Assembly (NCBI GenBank): GCA_052093725.1 | Contig: JBQDHL010000002.1 | Coordinates: forward strand, 1-64,000 | Source of the DNA: Jeotgalicoccus sp052093725 | GTDB lineage: Bacteria > Bacillota > Bacilli > Staphylococcales > Salinicoccaceae | Length of the DNA stretch: 64,000 bases | Direction: 5' to 3' | Part shown: positions 25,595 to 34,907 of the stretch, one piece after another | Layout: the number at the start of each line of letters is the position of its first letter | Numbering within the stretch: position 1 is the stretch's first letter | Notes under the pieces: model-generated | Told to the model about the DNA's origin: nothing | The model's input: the letters and a program-made list of their open reading frames with translations, nothing else | Databases searched by the model: none | Translations under genes and position numbers: made by a program

Positions 25595-26602
25595 ATGCAT
25601 TTTCAAGGTAAAAGTTTTTTAACAATCAGTGATTTCAATAAGAAGGAAGTAGAGTATCTGATTGATTTCGCTATTCATTTAAAACAATTAAAGAAAAACA
25701 ATATTCCTCATCAGTATTTAAAGGGACAGAATATTGCACTGCTGTTTGAAAAATCTTCTACCCGCACACGTGCTGCTTTCACAGTTGCAGCAAATGACCT
25801 TGGCGCAGCGCCTGAATTTCTCGGCTCCGGCGATATCCAGCTTGGCAAAAAAGAATCCGTTGCCGATACAGCCAAAATTTTAGGCAGCATGTTCGACGGC
25901 CTTGAATTCAGAGGCCGGGGCCAGTCAGTCGTTGAAGAACTTGCTGAACACTCCGGTGTACCTGTCTGGAACGGCCTGACAGATGATTGGCATCCGACAC
26001 AAATGATCGGTGACTTTATGACGATTAAAGAAGAGTTCGGTACATTCGATCGTCTTAAACTCGTTTACGCCGGTGACGGACGCAACAACGTAGCAAATTC
26101 ACTGCTCGTTACAGCAGCACTGCTCGGCGCTGACGTAACAATAGCCGCACCTGAATCACTGTTCCCTGAACAGTCATACATCGATATCGCACAAGGATAT
26201 GCGAAAGAGTCCGGCTCAACAGTGGAAATTACAGCAGACATTAATGCGGCTGTTAATAACGCCAACATCATTTATACAGATGTCTGGGTGTCGATGGGTG
26301 AAGAGGAGCATTTCGAAGAACGTGTTAAAACACTGCTTCCTTATCAGGTCAATAAAAAACTGCTTACCAATGTCAGCGAGAACTTTATCTTCATGCACTG
26401 CCTCCCGGCTTTCCACGATACACATACTGAGTACGGCAAAAATGTCTCTGAAGAGTTTGGCATTGAAGAAATGGAAGTGACGTCCGACGTGTTTAACGCT
26501 GATTACGCGAAACAGTTTGAACAGGGTGAAAACCGCATGCATTCTATTAAAGCAATTATGGCAGCAACGAACGGCAACTTATTTATACCGGATTTAAAAT
26601 GA
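25595..26602 (+). CDS. argF: ornithine carbamoyltransferase
   Basis: Catalyses ornithine plus carbamoyl phosphate to citrulline. 335 residues, as usual for the family. The carbamoyl-phosphate motif STRTR is at residues 55-59, HPTQ at 133-136, and the ornithine-binding HCLP at 268-271. AAAGGAG precedes the ATG. It is the first gene of argF-argC-argJ-argB-argD. Its position at the head of the acetyl-cycle genes suggests the anabolic enzyme; no arginine deiminase or carbamate kinase gene is nearby, which argues against a catabolic ArcB. Confidence 0.97.
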   Translation: MHFQGKSFLTISDFNKKEVEYLIDFAIHLKQLKKNNIPHQYLKGQNIALLFEKSSTRTRAAFTVAANDLGAAPEFLGSGDIQLGKKESVADTAKILGSMFDGLEFRGRGQSVVEELAEHSGVPVWNGLTDDWHPTQMIGDFMTIKEEFGTFDRLKLVYAGDGRNNVANSLLVTAALLGADVTIAAPESLFPEQSYIDIAQGYAKESGSTVEITADINAAVNNANIIYTDVWVSMGEEEHFEERVKTLLPYQVNKKLLTNVSENFIFMHCLPAFHDTHTEYGKNVSEEFGIEEMEVTSDVFNADYAKQFEQGENRMHSIKAIMAATNGNLFIPDLK

Positions 26603-26624
26603 TAATTAATCAGGAGGTCATCAT

Positions 26625-27665
26625 ATGATCAAAGTCAGTATTATCGGTGCCACAGGTTACACAGGAAGCGAACTTTTACGTTATTTAATTCCCCATCAGG
26701 AAGTTGAACTGGTCCACTTAACATCACGCAGTCACGTTGATACAGAAGTTGATGTCTACTATCCCTTCTTAAAAGGCAGCATCGATAAGCAGTTTACAGA
26801 ACTCGAGCCGAAAAAGTTATTTAACGACAGCGACGTGGTGTTTATCTGTCTGCCCCACGGTCATTCTATGGAGCTTGCAGCAACCGCTTCAGCATACGAT
26901 GTTAAAGTCATCGATTTAGGTGCAGATTTCCGCCTGAAAAACATCGATGTCTACGAACAGACTTATAACGTTGAACAAGCTGCACCGAATTTACTGAAAG
27001 ACTTTGTTTACGGTCTTCCTGAAAAATACAGAGATGATATTAAAAAAGCAAAATACATTGCTAATCCGGGATGTTTCGTGACGAGTGCACTACTCGGGCT
27101 GCTCCCGGCAGTAAACGATTCACTCGTTAAAGAACAGTCGATTATTATCGACAGTAAAACAGGTGTCAGCGGAGCCGGGCGCAGTGCTTCCGTTGATAAA
27201 CTGCTGACGGAACAGCTGAGTAACTTCAAAGCATACAATCCACTTGGCCACCGCCATATCCCTGAAATCGAGCAGGAATTGAATAGTTCTTCAGAAAACT
27301 TGGTACAGGTGCAGTTTACGCCTCACCTGCTTCCGACAGAACGCGGTATCTTCTCAACGATTTACGCCACGGTAAAAGACGGTGTCACTGAAGCAGATAT
27401 TATCGAGTGCTACACAGATGCTTATCTGGATGAGCCGTTTGTCCATATTCTTAATGAAGGTGAACTGCCACAGATGAAACACGTTGCAGGAACGAACAAC
27501 TGCCAGCTGGCAGTGCAATTTGATGAACGTACGAATCGCCTCATTGTTTTATCAATTATTGATAACTTAGGAAAAGGCGCAGCAGGACAAGCGGTACAAA
27601 ATATGAACATCATGTTTGGATTACCTGAGAAATCAGGACTCAATACCATCGCAATGATGCCTTAG
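26625..27665 (+). CDS. argC: N-acetyl-gamma-glutamyl-phosphate reductase
   Basis: Third step of arginine synthesis: NADPH-dependent reduction of N-acetylglutamyl phosphate to the semialdehyde. 346 residues. The dinucleotide motif GATGYTG lies at residues 8-14 and the catalytic Cys150 in ANPGCF (GCY is more common, GCF is an accepted variant). HRHIPEIEQEL and the C-terminal NLGKGAAGQAVQNMN are typical. It starts 22 bases after argF behind AGGAGG. Confidence 0.97.
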   Translation: MIKVSIIGATGYTGSELLRYLIPHQEVELVHLTSRSHVDTEVDVYYPFLKGSIDKQFTELEPKKLFNDSDVVFICLPHGHSMELAATASAYDVKVIDLGADFRLKNIDVYEQTYNVEQAAPNLLKDFVYGLPEKYRDDIKKAKYIANPGCFVTSALLGLLPAVNDSLVKEQSIIIDSKTGVSGAGRSASVDKLLTEQLSNFKAYNPLGHRHIPEIEQELNSSSENLVQVQFTPHLLPTERGIFSTIYATVKDGVTEADIIECYTDAYLDEPFVHILNEGELPQMKHVAGTNNCQLAVQFDERTNRLIVLSIIDNLGKGAAGQAVQNMNIMFGLPEKSGLNTIAMMP

Positions 27666-27679
27666 AGAGGATTTTTGAT

Positions 27680-28903
27680 ATGCAGATTACAGAGAAAAAA
27701 GTGTCGGTAATGTCAGGCGGGCTATGTGCAGTTGAAGGTGTCGAAACGAACGGTATACATACCGGTTTTAAAGCGCAGGATAAAGATCTTGCGCTCATCT
27801 ATTTCCCGGACAGTGCAACCGTCACGGGTGTATTTACGAGAAATAAAGTAAAAGCACACTCGGTCCTTTACGATATGGAGATGCTCAATAATTTCACGAA
27901 TTTTAAGGCGATTCTAGTGAACAGCGGCAATGCGAATGCATGTAACGGGCTGACGGGAGAACGCGACGTTCATACGATGACAGATGCACTCGCCGGGAAA
28001 CTGAATATCGATGCTCACGAAGTACTCGTCAGCTCAACCGGCGTAATTGGTGAACCAATGAATTTACAGCCGTTTTACTCGGGACTAGATGCTCTGGTTT
28101 CCGGACTCCAGACTGACGATTCAACATCAGCTGCAAAAGCGATTATGACTACGGATACTATTCCTAAACAGCTGTCATTTGAAGCTGAAATCGGCGGACA
28201 GACAGTTCATTTCGGTGCAATGATTAAAGGCGCTGGTATGGTCCATCCTAATATGGGCACAATGCTTGGGTATATTGTCACTGATGCAGGACTGCCTCAG
28301 AATGCTTTAAATACCGCTCTGAAAGCTGCAACGGATGACAGCTTTAACGTTATGACAGTCGATGGTGATACGAGTACGAATGATACTGTACTCCTCGCTT
28401 CGACTAACAAAGTATTACTTGATGAAAGTCATCAAGATGAATTTACTGCAGTGCTGACTGCTATGTGTCAGAAGTTATCTCAAATGGTCGCAAGAGATGC
28501 CGAAGGTGCGACGAAGTTCGTTACTGTCAATGTGGTTAATGCAGCTAGTAAACACGATGCTGTCAGTGTGGCGAAAACAGTCGCAACATCAAGCCTCGTT
28601 AAAACAGCTGTTTACGGACAGGATGCCAACTGGGGCCGTGTCATTATGGCAATCGGCAACAGCGATGCCGAGACGCTTAATCCAAATACGATAACTATTA
28701 AGTTCGCTGCAGGCGCCGATGATGTTTTAGTATGCCTTGAAGGACTTGCGGTCCCCTTTGATGAAGGACATGCTTACAATATTTTAAGCAATACGGATGT
28801 TGAGATCTTTATCGATTTAAATGCGGGGGAATATTCCTCACAGGTATGGACATGCGATATGTCGGTCGATTACGTAAAAATAAATGCGGACTACAGAAGT
28901 TAG
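27680..28903 (+). CDS. argJ: glutamate N-acetyltransferase / ornithine acetyltransferase
   Basis: Recycles the acetyl group from N-acetylornithine to glutamate, and in bifunctional forms also makes N-acetylglutamate from acetyl-CoA. 407 residues. The self-cleavage site is HPNMGTMLGY with Thr194 as the new N-terminal nucleophile of the beta chain; Gly precedes Thr where Ala is most common. DGDTSTNDT and GQDANWGRV are conserved family blocks. No separate N-acetylglutamate synthase gene is in the cluster, so a bifunctional enzyme is plausible. It starts 14 bases after argC. Confidence 0.96.
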   Translation: MQITEKKVSVMSGGLCAVEGVETNGIHTGFKAQDKDLALIYFPDSATVTGVFTRNKVKAHSVLYDMEMLNNFTNFKAILVNSGNANACNGLTGERDVHTMTDALAGKLNIDAHEVLVSSTGVIGEPMNLQPFYSGLDALVSGLQTDDSTSAAKAIMTTDTIPKQLSFEAEIGGQTVHFGAMIKGAGMVHPNMGTMLGYIVTDAGLPQNALNTALKAATDDSFNVMTVDGDTSTNDTVLLASTNKVLLDESHQDEFTAVLTAMCQKLSQMVARDAEGATKFVTVNVVNAASKHDAVSVAKTVATSSLVKTAVYGQDANWGRVIMAIGNSDAETLNPNTITIKFAAGADDVLVCLEGLAVPFDEGHAYNILSNTDVEIFIDLNAGEYSSQVWTCDMSVDYVKINADYRS

Positions 28904-28913
28904 GATGATGATT

Positions 28914-29819
28914 ATGAATGATACACAAAGAATAGATACACTCATCGAAGCTCTCCCCTACATTAACGTTTTCCAAAATAATATTATCGTTTTAAAATAC
29001 GGCGGTAACGCAATGGTCAATGACAGCTTAAAAGAGTCCGTTATGCAGGATGTTCTGTTAATGAAATCGGTCGGTATTAAACCGATTATCGTCCACGGAG
29101 GCGGACCGTTCATTAATGATATGCTTACGAATCTCAGCATAGAGTCGGAGTTTAAAAAAGGACTTCGTGTAACGGATGATTCCGTTATGGATGTGGCTGA
29201 AATGGTCTTGTCCGGCCAGGTGAATAAAGATATTGTGAAGCATTACAATAAAATCGGCGGCAATGCTGTGGGTATTTCCGGTAAAGACGGTAATTTGATT
29301 AAAGTGAAGAAGAAGTTTATCGAAGAAGAGAATGACAAAGGTGAAATTGAGCTGGTGGATATCGGGCTCGTTGGAGAGATTGAAACGATCGACACGACAT
29401 TGCTGACGTTATTAATTAACAATGACTTCGTTCCGGTAATTTCTCCGGTCGGTGTGGATATAAATGGCGACACGCATAACATTAATGCAGATTATGTTGC
29501 GGGTGAAATTGCCGGTGCGATTCACGCGGATAAATTTATTCTTTTAACGGATACAAAAGGGGTATATGAAGATAAGGACGATGAATCGACGCTCCTGTCT
29601 GAACTGACATTGGAACAAGTCGATGAGTATATAGCGAACGGCGTAATCTCAGACGGTATGATCCCGAAAGTGGAATGCTGTTCACACGCAATTAAAAAAG
29701 GCGTAAAGCAGGCACATGTCGTCGACGGCCGCATTAAGCATTCATTGCTCTTAGAGCTGTTTTTCGACGCAGGAATCGGCACGATGATTATACCGCATGA
29801 AGGAGGAAGAGTTTTATGA
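28914..29819 (+). CDS. argB: acetylglutamate kinase
   Basis: Phosphorylates N-acetylglutamate, usually the feedback-controlled step. 301 residues from the ATG at 28914. The kinase motifs KYGGNAM, VHGGGP and GGNAVGISGKDG are intact, as is the Lys/Asp region LTDTKGVYED. Frames upstream reach into argJ (ATGs at 28905 and 28908 are alternatives); AGGA just before favours 28914. The extended N-terminal helix (TLIEALPYINVF) resembles the arginine-sensitive hexameric kinases, suggesting arginine feedback. It overlaps argD by four bases (ATGA). Confidence 0.96.
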   Translation: MNDTQRIDTLIEALPYINVFQNNIIVLKYGGNAMVNDSLKESVMQDVLLMKSVGIKPIIVHGGGPFINDMLTNLSIESEFKKGLRVTDDSVMDVAEMVLSGQVNKDIVKHYNKIGGNAVGISGKDGNLIKVKKKFIEEENDKGEIELVDIGLVGEIETIDTTLLTLLINNDFVPVISPVGVDINGDTHNINADYVAGEIAGAIHADKFILLTDTKGVYEDKDDESTLLSELTLEQVDEYIANGVISDGMIPKVECCSHAIKKGVKQAHVVDGRIKHSLLLELFFDAGIGTMIIPHEGGRVL

Positions 29820-31024
29820 AGACAGAAGATTTGATTGAACTCGGAAACTCGGCACTGTTTAATACGTATAATCGGGGCGATAAAGTACTCGTCTCCGGTA
29901 AAGGGGCATATGTTAAAAATAACGACGGCGAGGAATATCTGGATTTCGTCTCCGGTATCGCGACGAATATTTTAGGTCACACGAATGAAAAAATAGTTGC
30001 GGCAATTACGGAGCAGGCATCGACGCTGATGCATACTTCTAATTTGTACTGGAATAAGCCTGCGATTGAACTTGCGAATAAGCTCGTAAATGATAAAAGC
30101 GCAGGCAGCTTAGAAAAAGTATTCTTTTCTAACTCAGGTGCCGAAGCGAATGAAGGCGCGCTGAAACTCGCACGCAAGTTCGGTAAAGAAGTGAACGGTG
30201 AAGACTGTACGGAAGTGATTACACTGACAGATTCATTCCACGGACGCACGATGGCGACGTTGTCAGCTACAGGTCAGCCTGATATGCATAAGGACTTCCA
30301 ACCATTATTGCCAGGATCTAAGTATGTTCCGATCAATGACTCGGATGCTTTGAAAGATGCTGTATCTAAAAATACATGTGCGGTATTAGTGGAGACGATT
30401 CAGGGTGAGGGCGGAATTAATTTACTGAGTGATGAGTTCGTTGAAACACTGAAAGAGCTTCAAAACAGCGGCGTATTACTAATTGTCGATGAAGTCCAGA
30501 CAGGCATGGGCCGTACGGGAACTCTTTACTCATTTGAACAATTCGAACTCGAACCGGATATCGTTACGCTCGCCAAAGGACTCGGCGGCGGCTATCCGAT
30601 GGGTGCCTTTATGGCGACTGATAAAGTTGCCGGACACTTCAAACCCGGTGATCACGGGACGACGCTCGGCGGTAATCCGCTCGCAGCGGCAGTCGGCAAT
30701 GCGATTTATGATGAAATCATTGAAGCCGGACTGCTCGATAACGTTGCGGCACGTTCAAGCCAGCTAGTTGAAGGTCTTGAGAAAATTTCTGATGATACTG
30801 TTGGTATTGCTGAAATTAAAGGACTGGGATTATTAATTGGCGTGCAGTTTAAAGATGAAGTTCAGGCAGCCGACGTATTATCAGCATGCTACAGTGAGAA
30901 AATGCTGGTGGTCACGGCGAAACATAACGTTGTGCGTTTACTGCCCCCGCTTAATGTAACTGCCGCGGAAATTGATGAAGCTCTGGAGAAATTCGGGACG
31001 GCAGTTAAGCAGGTTGTTAAGTAA
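29816..31024 (+). CDS. argD: acetylornithine aminotransferase
   Basis: PLP-dependent aminotransferase (class III) converting N-acetylglutamate semialdehyde to N-acetylornithine. 402 residues. The cofactor lysine is Lys254 in LAKGLGGGYPMGA; SNSGAEANEGALKLAR and VDEVQTGMGRTG are classic. It completes the acetyl cycle started by argB/argC, with argJ releasing ornithine and argF making citrulline. argG, argH and carAB are not in this window, so the last steps are encoded elsewhere. Confidence 0.97.
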   Translation: MKTEDLIELGNSALFNTYNRGDKVLVSGKGAYVKNNDGEEYLDFVSGIATNILGHTNEKIVAAITEQASTLMHTSNLYWNKPAIELANKLVNDKSAGSLEKVFFSNSGAEANEGALKLARKFGKEVNGEDCTEVITLTDSFHGRTMATLSATGQPDMHKDFQPLLPGSKYVPINDSDALKDAVSKNTCAVLVETIQGEGGINLLSDEFVETLKELQNSGVLLIVDEVQTGMGRTGTLYSFEQFELEPDIVTLAKGLGGGYPMGAFMATDKVAGHFKPGDHGTTLGGNPLAAAVGNAIYDEIIEAGLLDNVAARSSQLVEGLEKISDDTVGIAEIKGLGLLIGVQFKDEVQAADVLSACYSEKMLVVTAKHNVVRLLPPLNVTAAEIDEALEKFGTAVKQVVK

Positions 31025-31028
31025 TATA

Positions 31029-31064
31029 AAAAGCATTAAATCCACATGGATTTAATGCTTTTTT
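31029..31064 (+). terminator. terminator of arg operon
   Basis: AAAAGCATTAAATCC and GGATTTAATGCTTTT form a perfect 15-bp stem with a 4-base loop, followed by more T. Confidence 0.95.
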
Positions 31065-31077
31065 GTGTTTGAACGAC

Positions 31078-31133
31078 GTAGAAAGATCCACATCGACGTC
31101 CGAATTGATTTGTCAGACATTATCCGGTTCTAC
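31078..31133. repeat. hairpin-forming intergenic element
   Basis: Between the arg terminator and the SDR stop codon, GTAGAA (31078) pairs with TTCTAC (31128), with partial internal pairing GTCCGA/TCAGAC. The layout resembles the elements at 18702 and 38990. No coding signal; function unknown. Confidence 0.35.
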
Positions 31134-31150
31134 GCTGTCCGATAAAAAAT

Positions 31151-31936
31151 TTACCACGCGTGGCCGCTGCCGCCGTCTATATTCACAGCGGTACCGCTCA
31201 CGTATGATGCTAAGTCAGAACATAAGAATGTGATCACGTTCGCGGCCTCAGATGTATCACCGATGCGCCCGAGTGGAATGTTATCCGCACTCTTCACAGA
31301 AAATTCTTCCCATGATAATTCAGGTGCCTGCTTCTGCCAGCGTTTTTCAATCTGATCACTGCGGATTAAGCCGATGCATACCGCGTTAACGCGAATACCG
31401 TGCTGTCCCAAATCTTTGCTCATCGCTTTAGTCAAAGCAAGGCCGGCACTTCTTGACACTGTCGTCGGCAGTGAGTTCGGCTGCGGTGTTTTACCCATTA
31501 CAGCTGTTAAATTTAAAATCGCCCCACCCTGTTTTTTCAAATGTGGCAGTGCTGCTTTTGAAAGCTTTACAGCAGCCATGACTTTCAAATCAATGTCTTC
31601 TTCCCAGCCTGACAGTTCAACGTCTTCAAAACTTTTCGCGAACGAGCTGCCAGCGTTATTCACGAGCACATCCAGACGGCCGAATTTCTCTACAGCCGCT
31701 TCAACGATTTTCTCACCCGCATCTTTATCAGTAATATCCTGTGCGATATAATCAACATCTCCAAATTCACCAATTGCCGCAGCTGCCTCTTTTAACGCTT
31801 CTTCTCCCCGTGCAACCAGCAATACTTTCGCACCGAGCTTCACCATCTGTTTTGCTGTTTCACGTCCGATACCTTTACTCGAACCTGAAATGACTGCAAC
31901 TTTGTCTTTGTAGCCGAATTCCATTAACTCTGACAC
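31151..31936 (-). CDS. SDR family oxidoreductase
   Basis: 261-residue short-chain dehydrogenase/reductase. Cofactor motif GSSKGIGRE near residue 18, NNAG near 91, and the C-terminal DGGSGHAW. The catalytic Tyr is not in the standard YxxxK form: the region reads PTTVSRSAGLALTKAMSKDL, with Val/Ser where Tyr would be expected, so activity may be altered. The start is GTG at 31936, seven bases after AAGGAG. It lies 20 bases after yebC at the end of a four-gene minus-strand run. Confidence 0.85.
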   Translation of the reverse strand: MSELMEFGYKDKVAVISGSSKGIGRETAKQMVKLGAKVLLVARGEEALKEAAAAIGEFGDVDYIAQDITDKDAGEKIVEAAVEKFGRLDVLVNNAGSSFAKSFEDVELSGWEEDIDLKVMAAVKLSKAALPHLKKQGGAILNLTAVMGKTPQPNSLPTTVSRSAGLALTKAMSKDLGQHGIRVNAVCIGLIRSDQIEKRWQKQAPELSWEEFSVKSADNIPLGRIGDTSEAANVITFLCSDLASYVSGTAVNIDGGSGHAW

Positions 31937-31956
31937 AGTACCACTCCTTCATATGT

Positions 31957-32676
31957 TTACTCACTCAAGTTTACATTATGAAACACGTTCGATACATCTT
32001 CTAAGTCTTCTAATACGTCAATCAGCTTCTCAAACTGTTCGAGGTCTTCGTCTTGTAAAGTCACTTCATTTTGCGCAATCATGGCATGTTCTGCTACTTC
32101 GAATTCTTCAATGCCAAGTGCGTCCAGTGAAGTTTTAATGTCGTTAAATGCCTGCGGTTCGCCGTAAACGACTGTCATACCGTTTTCCAGTGTAACGTCT
32201 TTTACATCGACTTCATTTTCCATTAAGTGCATCAGCACTGTTTCGTCATCAAAGCCTGTAAAGACGAATACCGACACGCTGTCGAACATATAGCTTACTG
32301 CGCCGCTGACGCCCATATTCCCGCCGTTTTTCCCAAATGCTGCACGGACGTCCGATACTGTACGGTTTACGTTGTTAGTCAGTGCATCGACGATAAGCAT
32401 CGAGCCGTTCGGTCCAAAGCCTTCATAGCGAAGTTCGTCGAATGCTTCATCGTCTCCGCCTTTTGCTTTTTCAATTGCTTTGTCGATAATATGCTTAGGT
32501 ACAGAATAAGTTTTAGCACGTTCCAGGACGATTTTAAGCGCCTGGTTTGTTTCCGGGTCCGGTTCGCCTTTTCTCGCGGCTACGTATATCTCTCTGCCGA
32601 ATTTGGCATAGATACGACTCGTATTCTGATCTTTCTGTGCTTTTTTCTCTTTAATGTTATTCCATTTTCTTCCCAT
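31957..32676 (-). CDS. YebC/PmpR family transcriptional or translational regulator
   Basis: 239-residue YebC-family protein. The characteristic start MGRKWNNIKEKKAQKDQNTS and FGREIYVAARKG are present, with three-domain length. Recent work links YebC2-type proteins to relief of ribosome stalling at polyproline, whereas PmpR-type proteins bind DNA; the sequence does not decide. The N terminus with KWNNIK is the YebC2 (Firmicutes YeeN-like) form. It lies 48 bases after a Rossmann-fold gene and before an SDR gene. Confidence 0.93.
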   Translation of the reverse strand: MGRKWNNIKEKKAQKDQNTSRIYAKFGREIYVAARKGEPDPETNQALKIVLERAKTYSVPKHIIDKAIEKAKGGDDEAFDELRYEGFGPNGSMLIVDALTNNVNRTVSDVRAAFGKNGGNMGVSGAVSYMFDSVSVFVFTGFDDETVLMHLMENEVDVKDVTLENGMTVVYGEPQAFNDIKTSLDALGIEEFEVAEHAMIAQNEVTLQDEDLEQFEKLIDVLEDLEDVSNVFHNVNLSE

Positions 32677-32724
32677 CGGTCATCTTCCTTATTCCAGTAT
32701 ATTTGCTTTTATATTTTACCACTT

Positions 32725-33639
32725 TTATTTATTTTTGTGCGGACGGCGTTCAGGCACATCCTTATTAATAATCATTTCCACCTGATAAATTCTGCTGACG
32801 AGTGAATGAATCGGTGCCTGTGTCATTTTAAACACCGGCCACGGCAGTGATGGCTCAAAGTCATGCATTGCCATAATGAATTCATCTCTGTCCGGCAGCT
32901 TTCTGAATTCAAAACGCTGTTCTTTATTCGTCGAACGTTTCTTCAGACTGCCTCCCGTAATTTCGAACATAACGATGTTATCTTCCGAGCGTTCTTCATT
33001 AAATTTCAATTCAAGTACTGGTTTCGGCTTATCGAGCACATATATCGATACCGTATTATTCTCTATTTTAGTATTGACGAAGTCGTAAATTATTTCATCG
33101 AGCCAGCCGAAGTAATACCAAGCGACGTTCTCTATAGTCCATCCCGGAGGCAGCGGTGCGCGCTGTACACTCCGCACGCTGTTATAATCTTTCGTTTTGT
33201 ATGTCAGGTTTTTACCGTAGCGGCGAATCGGCGTTTCTGTTTCTTTAACATCTGTTCCGTAAGCTCCTAATATCGATACAATACTGCCATCTGATAATTC
33301 ATCAGCAATGTAAATAATCTGTTCAACATTATTAGTACTCGCTGCGCGTGCAATATTGTCTGCAATCAGCATATATAAATCGTAAAACTTACCCTGCGTC
33401 AGTCTGTTCAGACGCATAATCGGATCTTCGAAAAAAATCACGACATCGATATTTTGAAGTGCCTCTTCGACTTCGGGCAAGATGAATAAATCCTTTTTAA
33501 TAAATGTAATATTTTCGTGATCAGGCACCTGATTTGGGCTTGAAAATGCGAACAGGTTCGCCGATTCATTCAGTTCTATATATAAGTGCTCACCAATTCT
33601 ACCGTGGACACCCATGAGCAGTACATTTTTCTTGTTCAT
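32725..33639 (-). CDS. NAD(P)-binding Rossmann-fold protein, epimerase-like
   Basis: 304-residue protein with an N-terminal Rossmann motif (LLMGVHGRIGEHL) and epimerase-like topology. The C-terminal half (from about residue 180) does not match a family I can name with confidence, and the usual YxxxK catalytic pair is not obvious. It begins 10 bases after the MFS gene stop and is followed by yebC. Function unknown; an NAD-dependent epimerase or NmrA-like sensor is possible. Confidence 0.7.
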   Translation of the reverse strand: MNKKNVLLMGVHGRIGEHLYIELNESANLFAFSSPNQVPDHENITFIKKDLFILPEVEEALQNIDVVIFFEDPIMRLNRLTQGKFYDLYMLIADNIARAASTNNVEQIIYIADELSDGSIVSILGAYGTDVKETETPIRRYGKNLTYKTKDYNSVRSVQRAPLPPGWTIENVAWYYFGWLDEIIYDFVNTKIENNTVSIYVLDKPKPVLELKFNEERSEDNIVMFEITGGSLKKRSTNKEQRFEFRKLPDRDEFIMAMHDFEPSLPWPVFKMTQAPIHSLVSRIYQVEMIINKDVPERRPHKNK

Positions 33640-33649
33640 AAAAATCCTC

Positions 33650-34801
33650 CTATGAATGCTTCAGTTCCAGTCTGTACCGTATAAATATTAATATGATCAG
33701 CATTAACAGTGTGACGATACCGATACCGAGAAACGGCAGATTGAATACCGTTGCGAAGTAGCCTGCAATAACGGAACCTGCGACAGAGCCGAGTGAAAAG
33801 TACGAATAAAATATTCCATTCGCTTTGCCCCGTTCGTGCATTTCAGAATGTTCCGCGACTATTTTGTTCATCGACGGGAAGATGAACCCGAAACCGAATC
33901 CGTAAATGACCATGACTAAAAAGATAAAACCTGGTGTCGGTGCGAAATGCAGCAGAATCATGCTGACACTTAAAATAAATATGCCGATTGCGACGAGACT
34001 TTCACTTTTATAGCGGGAATAAATTGTGTTGATTGGTGACATAAAGATGATGATTGCTGTAACCCCAAAGACGCTCAGCATCATCCCTGTCATGGATGCG
34101 TCGGCTCCAAGGTAACCGGTTTTTATCGGCAGACCAAAAGCGAGTGTGCCCTGTGCAATCATCAGTGTAAATGATGATATATACGCCACATTTAACGATG
34201 GACGGAGGAGCAGTTCTTTAAACGGGGTTGCCGCATGATGCGTTCTGCTTTCGCCTGTCGAACTTTCTTTAATACCGAAGAATGTTAAAATCGTCCCGAA
34301 TACATATACCCCGGATAGGATGTAATACACCATTTCGTAGCTGATTGTGCTTGAGATAATGCCGCCTGCTGCCGGTCCCACTATTGCCGCTGTACCGATA
34401 GCAGCACCTGTCAACGCCATCGATTTCCCGATTGCCGACTTCCTTGAGATATCGGCGATTAAACTGAATGCTGCCGGTGTTAGAAGTCCGCTTGAGAATC
34501 CGTGGATTGCTCTCACTGCGAGCAGTATTGCGATTGACGGTGTCGTCGTATAAATCAAGATGAAAAACACCTGCATAACCATACCGAAAAGCAGCGTATT
34601 TCTGCGGCCGAATTTATCTGATAAATATCCGCCGGCGATATTGCCGATCATATTGAACAGTGAGTACATCGCAACCACGATACCCGCCATAAATTCAGAT
34701 GCACCGAGTTCCAGTGCAAATGGTGTAATGATTGGCAACTGTATAAATAAATCTAAAAAACAGATTACGATTACTAAATATAATATAACTTTTGACTTCA
34801 C
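33650..34801 (-). CDS. MFS transporter, drug:H+ antiporter-like
   Basis: 383-residue major facilitator with about twelve hydrophobic segments. The motif A between segments 2 and 3 reads GGYLSDKFGRRN, and the segment-5 motif C-like GAAIGTAAIVGPAAGG suggests an antiporter/efflux protein (DHA1 group). It is the first gene of the run MFS, Rossmann protein, yebC, SDR on the minus strand. Substrate not predictable. Confidence 0.88.
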   Translation of the reverse strand: MKSKVILYLVIVICFLDLFIQLPIITPFALELGASEFMAGIVVAMYSLFNMIGNIAGGYLSDKFGRRNTLLFGMVMQVFFILIYTTTPSIAILLAVRAIHGFSSGLLTPAAFSLIADISRKSAIGKSMALTGAAIGTAAIVGPAAGGIISSTISYEMVYYILSGVYVFGTILTFFGIKESSTGESRTHHAATPFKELLLRPSLNVAYISSFTLMIAQGTLAFGLPIKTGYLGADASMTGMMLSVFGVTAIIIFMSPINTIYSRYKSESLVAIGIFILSVSMILLHFAPTPGFIFLVMVIYGFGFGFIFPSMNKIVAEHSEMHERGKANGIFYSYFSLGSVAGSVIAGYFATVFNLPFLGIGIVTLLMLIILIFIRYRLELKHS

Positions 34802-34851
34802 ATTATTCCCTCAATCTTAAATTAACATTTTCTATGCTTTTAATTATAACG

Positions 34852-34894
34852 AAAAAAAGACAGCAAGGCACGTATGCCCGGCTGTCTTTCTTTT
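34852..34894 (-). terminator. terminator of dicarboxylate symporter gene
   Basis: AAAGACAGC and GCTGTCTTT form a 9-bp stem around a loop of about 16 bases, followed on the minus strand by a T run. Confidence 0.8.
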
Positions 34895-34907
34895 CATCGT
34901 ATAGGTT

